A stretch of DNA of 64,000 nt, from positions 62,001 to 126,000 of the forward strand of contig NC_020192.1 of assembly GCF_000315915.1 (NCBI RefSeq). The letters are read 5' to 3'. The DNA comes from Henningerozyma blattae CBS 6284 (lineage: Eukaryota > Ascomycota > Saccharomycetes > Saccharomycetales > Saccharomycetaceae). Made by a program: the position numbers and the translations under genes. The notes below the pieces were generated by a model. It did no database searches. It saw nothing but the letters and a program-made list of their open reading frames with translations, and had not been told where the DNA came from. Positions 11,394-19,730 of the stretch are shown piece by piece (positions within the stretch are counted from its first letter, which is position 1; each line of letters starts with the position of its first letter).

Positions 11394-11664
11394 GAATGAT
11401 TAGCCAGCTCATGATGTATATATATGTATATATTGTGTACATTTATATAGCGATTTTTTTTTCAAAAAACACTATATAAATTAAAATCTGCATAAACCAA
11501 GTATTTTTCACCCATTTTTACCATTAAAATGATACATTGTTAAAAATAATATGAGATATATAAGGTAAAAATAAGATATTATACATAAAAATTATAACTG
11601 TAAAATATGTTAATGCAAACCTAGAGAATGAGTATCATAGAATATAAAAACTTAGAAATATAAA

Positions 11665-11883
11665 TCAGTTTATTGGATCGTTTCTATTAGAAAATCTCTC
11701 TTCAAAGCATTCTTTTGAACCAAAAAACCAGGCATAATTAATTTTCCCTATTTGATCTATCATGTTTTTATTAACAGAATTATTCAGTTTCACTAACTCT
11801 CCATTTGTTATTTTTAAATTATTTTGAAGTGTTTCCAGTTGTTGAGCAAGATGTTGATATTGTCTTTCTTTAGTGGGGTTCAT
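11665..11883 (-). CDS. HSK3: DASH/Dam1 complex subunit Hsk3
   Basis: Small coiled-coil subunit of the ten-protein DASH/Dam1 ring that couples kinetochores to microtubules. 72 residues (S. cerevisiae 69). It resembles Hsk3 throughout: N-terminal KERQYQHLAQQLETLQNNL, then a helical middle, then the Hsk3-like QIGKINYAWFFGS. It is convergent with CTK1, as in S. cerevisiae (YKL139W/YKL138C-A), and divergent from SPC24, another kinetochore gene. It is short, but the match in sequence and position is good. Confidence 0.85.
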   Translation of the reverse strand: MNPTKERQYQHLAQQLETLQNNLKITNGELVKLNNSVNKNMIDQIGKINYAWFFGSKECFEERFSNRNDPIN

Positions 11884-12327
11884 AATGTATCTGTATTCTG
11901 AAACTTGTTATTGATATAATCTTTCTTGAAACAATATATTATTTTAAGCACTACATATTCGATATTGAACAATAGTAGATGTTTTAGATCTGTTTAGTTT
12001 TTGCGTATTGCAAATTCTAACATGGGGTGTACTGGTGTATTGTTAAGTGTAAAGCTATTGTTAAAAAACGATTATTAAAAGTTGCTTATAATTGAATAAA
12101 ACCATTTTTCTTAAAGGGACAAGACAATAAAATCTTGTTGTGGTTAAAATATAACCTTTCATTCCAAGAGTTTTTTCTTCATTAAAGAAAAATATTTAAA
12201 TAATAAAGCACTAAGAAATATTGTGTTTTGCTTTATTATGAATTGAAGGGAAAATAGCATTAAAACAATACAAGCAATAACTAGCTAATATTCTACCTCT
12301 AATTATCCCATTGCAGAAACTGTCATA
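11884..12327. promoter_or_regulatory. Shared divergent promoter HSK3/SPC24
   Basis: 444 bp separate the start codons of two divergently transcribed kinetochore genes, so both promoters must lie here. AT-rich; I recognise no specific factor site. Confidence 0.55.
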
Positions 12328-12939
12328 ATGCAAAGTCATTTACAAGACGCTCAAGCTTTACTGGCAGAAGTTACTGAGAGTTTCCAATCAGAAAGAGAAA
12401 CAAAACAAATACAAAATATTAATAGGACGATAAATGAGATACGATCTACTACTGAAGCACAAATAGCTGTGAAGTCTAATAAGCTTCATATCCTCCAACA
12501 GCAAGTTGATACCAATAGTAATCAAATTCAATTACTTCAAGATATGATTCATAATATAAATGATCAATCACAGGGGCCCGATGAAGTTTTAGCTTTATTA
12601 AATACTACTAAAGTGGAGCTAAAATCCTTGGAAAATGAAGTCTCACAGTTACAGGATCTCTATTATACTCTTGAAGATGAGGCAGCTAAAGAGCACTCTT
12701 TGCAACAACTAATAGCAGTCGAACATCATCATGCTACTGATAATAAGGATCTAATTAATGCAAGCCAGATAGCTGCATTTGGCTTATTAGCAGGTATTAA
12801 TCCATCTTATAATTTAGATCATGTATTATTGATGGATAATAAAGGTAAGGTGCATCAAATTAAAAAAGATGATACCTTATCACAATTTGAAACAACGCAA
12901 AAGATTTGGAAATTGATAGAAGAAAGAGTAAATAAATAA
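12328..12939 (+). CDS. SPC24: Ndc80 kinetochore complex subunit Spc24
   Basis: Component of the four-protein Ndc80 complex; the Spc24-Spc25 end anchors the complex to the inner kinetochore. 203 residues (S. cerevisiae 213). Residues about 10-130 are predicted coiled coil, rich in Gln, Glu and Leu with heptad spacing. The C-terminal 60 residues form the expected globular end: LLAGINPSYNLDHVLL, then KGKVHQIKKDD, ending in FETTQKIWKLIEERV, which resembles the Spc24 RWD-domain ending. Sequence similarity is weak in the coil, as usual for this family. Position supports it: in S. cerevisiae SPC24 (YMR117C) lies beside SHH3 (YMR118C), and SDH3 is close by here. Confidence 0.72.
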   Translation: MQSHLQDAQALLAEVTESFQSERETKQIQNINRTINEIRSTTEAQIAVKSNKLHILQQQVDTNSNQIQLLQDMIHNINDQSQGPDEVLALLNTTKVELKSLENEVSQLQDLYYTLEDEAAKEHSLQQLIAVEHHHATDNKDLINASQIAAFGLLAGINPSYNLDHVLLMDNKGKVHQIKKDDTLSQFETTQKIWKLIEERVNK

Positions 12940-13556
12940 ATCTAAACTCAAATAACACAAAAGAATGTAAAATGTTGTGTGATATTTTGCAATACTAATG
13001 GATCTTGGAACTCTTAACAATAAGCGGTAAACCCTAATCTCAATAAGTTTGAGCTAAATTGCAGTTGACTTATAGGGCTATCTAAGGACTGTCAAATATT
13101 AATATATATTATTTTGATTATTTTTGTCTCAACAAGCTATTTTGAAAAAATTGTTGGTAAATTTACATCGATATTTTAATCTACTGATATATTTGCTGCT
13201 CTCCAGTTTCAATTTCGTGATTAGCACTAATTGTGTATATCTATTCTATATCACATTTAATCTATTGATGTAAGTATAATATAATAAGTTTCGTCAATAT
13301 TGACATTATGTAACATACGGTTATCTGTCTGAGTTTGTTGGAATAACAACTATAACTAAAAAAATTAATACTAAATTTGGTTAATTATCAGCTTGAGCTT
13401 ATATGTACTTAGTTTATGTGGTTATGTAGCATTAATCATACAAATTTGAATTTTTTTTAATATATGCATATTGGTTTATAGACGTCTATATACAGGTTTT
13501 CTTAATAAAGTAAATAATAACGTTACTAATATCTTAAAATTAACCAACAAATTGTA
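12940..13556. other. Intergenic region SPC24-MRPL31 (convergent)
   Basis: Between convergent genes. It holds a less AT-rich stretch with short inverted repeats near 13020-13105 and an LTR-like segment at 13336-13549. ASC1, an ancestral neighbour, is absent. Confidence 0.5.
13336..13549 (+). mobile_element. Possible solo LTR-like remnant
   Basis: Begins TGTTGGAATAACAACTAT, close to the 5' end of Ty1/Ty2 delta elements as I recall it, and ends in CCAACA, giving TGTTGG/CCAACA inverted ends 214 bp apart. No target-site duplication is visible (GAGTT before, AATTG after), and the length is short for a Ty LTR. The ends could be chance. Confidence 0.22.
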
Positions 13557-13916
13557 TTAATAGTTTTCAGGATTAGTTCTTTGAGATATTTTTGTCCATT
13601 TGGGTACATGATGAACACTTTTACGATAGCCCCTAACTTTTTTATCAAATACTGTATATTTATCTCGTGGTAGCATTTGACTCTCTTTTGGAAAAATTTT
13701 GGAATTATTTAGATCTTTAACTATCTGCGGTAGAATTAATGGTTCTCCTAGAGATTGTGTTTTTAATAATTCTTGTTTTAGACCGGTCGTTACAGTTTCA
13801 ATCACTTTATCTATTTGAGTCAATCTCCCTCTTAAACGTTGTTTTTGAGGTCTTGACATTCGCCATGATCTCTTCCATAGCAAACCTCCCAGCAATGGTT
13901 GACTAACTTTAAACAT
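13557..13916 (-). CDS. MRPL31: Mitochondrial large ribosomal subunit protein Mrpl31 (mL60)
   Basis: Fungal-specific protein of the mitochondrial large ribosomal subunit. 119 residues (S. cerevisiae 131), basic. The start LLGGLLWKRSWRMSRPQKQR matches the family N terminus (GGLLWK..WRMS..QK.R.R.RL). Near the C terminus it has DKYTVFDKKVRGYRKSVHHV and then PKWTKISQRTNP. Position between SPC24/HSK3 and APL2 agrees with YKL138C. Convergent with SPC24. Confidence 0.88.
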   Translation of the reverse strand: MFKVSQPLLGGLLWKRSWRMSRPQKQRLRGRLTQIDKVIETVTTGLKQELLKTQSLGEPLILPQIVKDLNNSKIFPKESQMLPRDKYTVFDKKVRGYRKSVHHVPKWTKISQRTNPENY

Positions 13917-14184
13917 GATTTCGTAGTTATTACTTTTTTGCTTATGGTAGTGTATTTGTAGACATATAAGTCATTGTATGTTAAAAGGTTTTATACTTGT
14001 ATATTATAATTATCGAATTCTTACTTGGGCTCAATATGCTAAGGGCATGAAAAAACGGAATTAATAGAACGGCGCTAGCAAATCATTTTCCACAAAAGAT
14101 GTATGATATAAAATTTTTAATAAAATCATTGATTAAAATCTAGTATATAGTACAGCATTCTTTGTATTTACATTATATACATTT

Positions 14185-16269
14185 CTATAAGGCTAATAGA
14201 TCTATATCATTATTAAAGTTAGCCTTGTTTGCATTATTATTGATATTAATATTGGTATTGTTATTAGTATTGCTAATAGAGTCGTTCGAATGACTGTTAT
14301 CGTTATCATCTAGATCAATTAGTAAATCATCGCCATCGTCCATATTTTCTGATTTTAAATGTTTTATATCTTCTAAGTTTGTATTTTGTTTTGCTTCACG
14401 AATTTTATTTGGATTGAGGTAATAAATAGAAGTGATACTACCTAGTTCTTTAATTAAAATATTGACTAATTCCTCATTTAATTGGTTGATACTAGTATTA
14501 ATTTGAGGTAGTTTTGTATTACTAACCAATTCGTTAATTAATCTAAAGTCATTTAAATTTTCTGAATGTTTTAATATTCTATCATATATGATACTGATAT
14601 CCTTCAAATCTACTGAGATTGAATCAGTTAAACATTTATTAACAACATTATGTATCAAAGATTTATTTGCAAGTTGGAAATATAATTTAATAGAGGTAAT
14701 TAATAAATTGAATTGAGTAACATCTTCTTCTTCATTAAAATTATTTAAAAACCCTTTTAGTTTCTCCTCGATATTGAACCCATTTTCAATAGTGGTATTT
14801 TGAAATGTATGATAGTATTCACTTAGAAGCCATAGATAATTACTCTTTGCAAGTGGATCAATTAGTTGTATTTCTGGTTCATCTAAATCCTGAATTATGA
14901 AATTTATTAGATCTTCTGATAATTCGAATGAATCAGTTGCAGCTCTAAAATAACGAATCAAATTACATATACCTATCAAGCATTCATCTCTATAGATATC
15001 TTGAGGCATCAACATTGAAATTAGATAGTTTTCAATATTCTTCTGATATTTAGTATTGCCACTTTTAATAACAACTTCTATTAAACTTTTAATTGAATTT
15101 AATGCTATATCCAATTCAAAATCACGACAATACTCCATTAATTCATTAATAATTATCTTGGTTTGTTTTGAATCGTTTTTATCAATTAATTTTGGTAAAA
15201 TTTTTATTTTTTCTAATTTGATATAGGTTGGTTCAATATCATGAATTAAAAATACATTATAATCTTTTAATAATAAATTAGGATATTTTGTTACAATAAT
15301 ATTGACATTCTTTAAAATAACATATTGAATCTCTGGAGAATAATTTAACAGTGATAGAACGCTTGATCTTATTTTCTTTAGTAGAGTTTCATTATTTTCT
15401 TGGCCACTTATTTTCAAATTATTAAGTATAATTTTAATTGTATTCATTATTATAGTGGCATTATTATTTGAAAGATAAAGTGCAGTAGCTTTGATTATCA
15501 TTTTGGCTTCAGGTTTATCCTTAGCATTATGTCTAGAAATGATATCTAATAATGTAACTCTTGTCCATTCATTACAATCGGGTAAAAATCTCAAGAATTT
15601 TTTAAGATTATCTTTAATCAATTTAGCAATATCAATTTTCTTGGTTACTATTGAATTTTCAGTTGAATCAAATCTAATGATTTCTAATAATGAAATAATT
15701 AAGTCGGCTAAAACATTGCTATTAGTCTCATTAGAAACCATTGAGATCAAATCGTCAATGACACCAATCTTTAAGCAAATGTCTTTATTGATTTTAAATA
15801 ATTTCGCAACACAAAAGACAGCTGATTTTCTTACATATGGATCATTATCTTGTAAAGTTCTTCTTAAAGGTTCTTCAATATAATCCACAATTGTCTGTGT
15901 TTTGATCATTGACATTGTCTTAATTGCCATAGATCTGATCAAAGGATTTGGATCTCTTGAATCAGTGACAAACGTATTTACGATTAAAATACACAACTCT
16001 GGATAAATATCAGCATAATTTAGTACATATAGATACACCAATTTCTTTTGTTCAATATCATTGGTAGCAATATTTTTAACAATATCAGGAAATAATTTAG
16101 ACATATCTTTGCCTAATGTCATTTGTTTAATTGTAGTTTTGATGGCATCCTTTCTTGTTTGAGGATAGGAAGAGACTAGTCCATTTCGAATTTCTCCAAT
16201 TTCACCTTTGGCTGAGATTGTTGGAGCAATTCTAATCTTTTCCTTAAAAAATTTGGTAAAAGGCTGCAT
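14185..16269 (-). CDS. APL2: AP-1 clathrin adaptor beta subunit (beta-adaptin)
   Basis: Large beta subunit of the AP-1 adaptor, which recruits clathrin and sorts cargo between trans-Golgi and endosomes. 694 residues (S. cerevisiae Apl2 726). Residues 1-590 are an alpha-solenoid of HEAT/ARM repeats, best conserved at the start: KDAIKTTIKQMTLGKDMSKL, QKKLVYLYVLNYA, DPNPLIRSMAIKTMSMI, LRRTLQDNDPYVRKSA. A hinge rich in Asp and Asn (DDGDDLLIDLDDNDN) follows, where clathrin-binding boxes are expected; the tail ends in DIDLLAL. As in yeast Apl2, a large metazoan-style ear domain is missing. Position agrees with YKL135C. Confidence 0.93.
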   Translation of the reverse strand: MQPFTKFFKEKIRIAPTISAKGEIGEIRNGLVSSYPQTRKDAIKTTIKQMTLGKDMSKLFPDIVKNIATNDIEQKKLVYLYVLNYADIYPELCILIVNTFVTDSRDPNPLIRSMAIKTMSMIKTQTIVDYIEEPLRRTLQDNDPYVRKSAVFCVAKLFKINKDICLKIGVIDDLISMVSNETNSNVLADLIISLLEIIRFDSTENSIVTKKIDIAKLIKDNLKKFLRFLPDCNEWTRVTLLDIISRHNAKDKPEAKMIIKATALYLSNNNATIIMNTIKIILNNLKISGQENNETLLKKIRSSVLSLLNYSPEIQYVILKNVNIIVTKYPNLLLKDYNVFLIHDIEPTYIKLEKIKILPKLIDKNDSKQTKIIINELMEYCRDFELDIALNSIKSLIEVVIKSGNTKYQKNIENYLISMLMPQDIYRDECLIGICNLIRYFRAATDSFELSEDLINFIIQDLDEPEIQLIDPLAKSNYLWLLSEYYHTFQNTTIENGFNIEEKLKGFLNNFNEEEDVTQFNLLITSIKLYFQLANKSLIHNVVNKCLTDSISVDLKDISIIYDRILKHSENLNDFRLINELVSNTKLPQINTSINQLNEELVNILIKELGSITSIYYLNPNKIREAKQNTNLEDIKHLKSENMDDGDDLLIDLDDNDNSHSNDSISNTNNNTNININNNANKANFNNDIDLLAL

Positions 16270-17079
16270 TATTTGTCTTCCATATGCTTCCAGATTTCAA
16301 CGTTGTTTTATTTTCAATTTATTTTATTTTTTTTCTTTAATTGTTTATTAAATATTAATAGGCACAGTTAAAACAGGGGAATTGGCGTATGAATGAGATG
16401 TTTTTTTTTAAATTACAGATAAAAAATCCGAACTAGCAATTAGATGTCAATATATAATGATATCCAATAGCTAGTATCTAATCTGGTTATGTGGATTTAT
16501 ATAAAATAAAATAAATAAATACAGTAATTGAAGCTAAGATTTGTTACACCCTCTTTTATAACTTTAATGAACATTTATTTTGTCATGTAACATTTTTCGG
16601 CATTGGACTAACGAACTTCGCATCGCAAAACTGGTAGCGCCATATTTCTTTTGAAGTTATTTAAGGATTTCAATAATATTTTCATTTAAGAGTTGCAATA
16701 ATATATTTATTAAGGAATCGATATTTGCAGAATAGTAAGGATTTTATTATAAAAGAACATATTGATTTCTATAGAGTATATATAGATATTTCGTAAGCTA
16801 AACAAGCAAGTAATTAAGCAAATATTATGATATTAACTTGATAAAACAATAGATATATATTTATTTATCTACTTATATATTTTTAATATAATTATTAAGA
16901 CAGTGGGGGTATTTACCTTAGCAACTATTTGGTAATATAGCTTCTTTATAGATTTATTTATGTTTCCTATAAATTTTCATTTTCTATTGAGACACCATCC
17001 AAAGTATGGTAATCTTGATCCGTATATTCCGTTTCTTGTAATTCATTTGTTGTTTCAAAATCATCATTAATTAAATTCT
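16270..17079. other. Intergenic region upstream of APL2
   Basis: APL2 promoter and the 3' flank of the next minus-strand gene. Positions 17079-16967 hold a continuous acidic reading frame that probably belongs to that gene (see its entry). The rest is AT-rich without recognised features. Confidence 0.55.
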
Positions 17080-17973
17080 TCAGTAAAAATTTTTTCCAAA
17101 TCTTGAATTTTTAATGGGAGGATCGTTATTATTTATAGTAGATGGTGGGAAGGTATTCTTGGGAACTTTTATATTATCAGGATCTAAAAAATGAGAAGCC
17201 ACAGCAAAATAAGTGTAACAGATGTGTAAGTTATAACAATTGATAATTCTTTGATCAATATTATTTAATAAAGTTGATATTATTTCCTCACCATAAGCTC
17301 TTTTACAAAGTGTGGAACCTACGTGGAAACTAATATGAAACATTAAACAATTATACCAATCATTCAAAGAGCTTTTTAATTCATGATATTTAGATCCTAA
17401 TTTCATAGCTTCTTCATCTAAGAAAAATTTAATCTCAAAATTGGATGATCTATTATATTTTTGTTTCAATTTAGTAATGGCTTTGTTAGTCAAGAGATAA
17501 TAAAAAGTTGACCAACCTACATAATTCAGTACTAAATCATTTTTAGTGAAAGTAGCATTATTTCCATCAGAATAATATTTAAAGAAAAATGTAAACTGAG
17601 GTAAAATAATTAAAGAATAGACATATAATTTATAACTTTCTTTCCCAAAAATCATAAAATATTTAACCGACGATTTAGAGATATTGAAATTATACACTTT
17701 AGTTTTTTCATTTAAGACAAATCTTTTAGATTCCATAAATAATGAAGAAATCAAAAGTGTCATAAAACTTATTTTTGAAATATATTTTTGATTTGATGTA
17801 AGAAGTTCCAATCCAAAAGGATCTGGACGAAATTTTTGGACCAATTTCTCAAACATAGTGAGATGACTCCACACAATAATCTGTGATAAATATATTTGGA
17901 TGTCAAATATTTTATATTGAAAACAGGAAATTATATCTAAAATGGTACTTTCAGGTAAAAAAGGTTCCGACAT
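17080..17973 (-). CDS. Unrecognised membrane-associated protein, probably frame-broken near its end
   Basis: 297 residues in the open frame; I do not recognise the family. Several hydrophobic segments are visible: about residues 68-80 (ISFMTLLISSLFM), 115-135 (LYVYSLIILPQFTFFF), 150-165 and 210-222, mixed with basic Lys/Tyr/Phe-rich stretches. This resembles membrane-bending or peroxisomal PEX11-like proteins in style only. After RFGKNFY the frame stops, but the next frame continues for about 37 codons to a stop at 16967 as an acidic Asp/Glu/Asn tail (NLINDDFETTNELQETEY and onward). The break lies at a run of six A and five T (minus strand, 17095-17085). A one-base error or a -1 shift at A AAT TTT would add this tail. 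Confidence 0.6.
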   Translation of the reverse strand: MSEPFLPESTILDIISCFQYKIFDIQIYLSQIIVWSHLTMFEKLVQKFRPDPFGLELLTSNQKYISKISFMTLLISSLFMESKRFVLNEKTKVYNFNISKSSVKYFMIFGKESYKLYVYSLIILPQFTFFFKYYSDGNNATFTKNDLVLNYVGWSTFYYLLTNKAITKLKQKYNRSSNFEIKFFLDEEAMKLGSKYHELKSSLNDWYNCLMFHISFHVGSTLCKRAYGEEIISTLLNNIDQRIINCYNLHICYTYFAVASHFLDPDNIKVPKNTFPPSTINNNDPPIKNSRFGKNFY

Positions 17974-18928
17974 TTTATATTTTATAATAATCTTGAATTG
18001 AATTTAGGTATATCGTCTATATAATATGAATTAGAAAAAAATTTAAAGTCAAACACTTTGCCATAGTTTGAAAATTATTTGTTTTATATACCTAGAATAT
18101 TTTGTCATCTCTTTTTTACTTTTCTGAATGCAAATCCTTTTGAAATTGTGACATTAATAAAAATAAAATAAATTTATGACGCGTTTTTGGCCAAATAGGA
18201 GTAATTTCCTAGCAAAGCAATTATTACGAGATGTATTCGAGTTGTATTTTATTTTTTTTTTCAATGAATTTTAGCTTATTTAATTAGAAATTATTTCAAA
18301 AATAATTGAGATGACATGGTTTTTTTTAAGTTGATTAATTTTAGGATAAATTTAATTGAGTTTAAAAGAGACATATTGAAAAAGCAATCTTGAAATGTAT
18401 TTATAATTTACACACAACATTGAAATTATTAAAAATTACAAATAAAAGAGAAAAAACATGCAAATATAATAAACTGAAATAAAATAAACAATCGAATATA
18501 GAAAAAGAGAAGCCAGTTAGTGTTAAGAATTACTATGATTAAATGTAAAACTATCTTATCACGTGGCTGTGCAAAAAATTGTAAATGTCACGTAGTGTGA
18601 GCTACTTTAGTCACGTGTATAAATCAGGATCACATGATAACGGAATGAACATGTAGATTAACAAGTAAGTGAATCATGAACATAAATTCCATTTAAGAAT
18701 CTAAAGCTAAAAGAATAAACTAGAGGGTTAAAGTAGAACAAAAAGAACGAAATACAAAAGATGGAAGTGTATAGTGAACAAATCGGAACGTAATAATAAT
18801 AATATTTAACTTACAAAGGCTCAGGTATATAGTTGGATAGTTTAATAAACAGTTGGTATTAAACTAGCAGCCAAAAAAGATATACTACTGGGAGTAGCAA
18901 AGCTTAAAATTGTTACAGTAAAAAAGAA
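17974..18928. other. Intergenic region with Cbf1-type site cluster
   Basis: Between the unknown gene and the tRNA. Mostly AT-rich, except the RTCACRTG cluster listed separately. Confidence 0.6.
18558..18636 (+). promoter_or_regulatory. Cluster of RTCACRTG (Cbf1/CDEI-type) sites
   Basis: Exact matches at 18558-18565 (ATCACGTG), 18610-18617 (GTCACGTG) and 18629-18636 (ATCACATG), plus a one-mismatch copy GTCACGTA at 18587-18594, all in the same orientation. This is the binding consensus of Cbf1 (E-box, CDEI). No CDEII/CDEIII follows, so it is not a point centromere. The nearest possible targets are the gene starting at 17973 and the tRNA. Confidence 0.5.
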
Positions 18929-19000
18929 AGGTCCTACCCGGATTCGAACCGGGGTTGTCCGGATCAAAACCGAAAGTGATAACCACTACACTATAGGACC
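18929..19000 (-). tRNA. tRNA-Gln (anticodon UUG)
   Basis: 72-nt cloverleaf on the minus strand without intron. The acceptor stem GGTCCTA/TAGGACC closes perfectly with discriminator T. The A box TAGTGTAGTGGTTATCA and B box GGTTCGAATCC are present. The anticodon stem TTCGG/CCGGA frames loop TTTTGAT, giving anticodon TTG. A T-run (A-run 18920-18925 on the plus strand) serves as the RNA polymerase III terminator. Apart from the acceptor stem it is almost identical to S. cerevisiae tRNA-Gln(UUG). Confidence 0.97.
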
Positions 19001-19251
19001 CGTAATTCTTGAAAATTTAGTTTTAATGTTTCATTAAAACGACATAGGTAGAGAATTTGTGAGAATTGATCCTGTTTAATAGAATCAAATATTTGTCAAC
19101 ACTTAATTGTTTTCTTAAAAACAATTTAGATGATAAAACTGTAACGTAAATGGTGACCATATATAATTCGAATGAATCAAGCATACTTTTAAATAATATA
19201 AACCATAGTTCAATCTCGTTTAGAGTTTAGTGATAATTCATTTAGATTTAA

Positions 19252-19290
<39 letters not shown>

Positions 19291-19730
19291 CTGACTATCA
19301 AAATAAAAATAAAATAACGTGTTAACATGTTACAATATGGCAAGCATTCTGAGTTGTATCATAACTCCGTGTTGAACTGTACGTAAAAGCGATGATATAA
19401 TTAGTTGATTTAATTTTCCAACAAACTTAATTTTCCAGCAAACTTAATTTACTGGGATTCAAGAGAGTTAGACATTGTTATACAGTGTTTAAGATGTAAA
19501 GATGATTACTTTATTTAGACATATATAGTAAATAATATAATTAAAATGAATATATTTCTTAAATAGTGTTTTTCGATATAAAAAGAAAAACACATTTTAA
19601 ACAATAAGTCACGTGATAAAAGTATTTTACCACTTAATAGAAAATGATATAATCATATTCCAGCAAATAAAGCACTTACTATAAGTTTAAATAACAATAA
19701 AAATTAGAAAATATAGTATAATTCAGTAAT
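19001..19730. other. Intergenic region tRNA-SNU56
   Basis: Holds an AT dinucleotide repeat (19254-19289), two imperfect copies of TCCARCAAACTTAATTT near 19417-19451, and a GTCACGTG site at 19608-19615, about 115 bp before the SNU56 start. No gene seen. Confidence 0.6.
19254..19289. repeat. AT dinucleotide microsatellite
   Basis: About 17 uninterrupted AT units. Similar shorter tracts occur at 27600-27624, 27795-27812 and 53152-53171. Confidence 0.9.

Noticed and set aside
18558..18900. Possible centromere at the RTCACRTG cluster
   Set aside because: No AT-rich 80-bp CDEII followed by a CCGAA-containing CDEIII in either direction.
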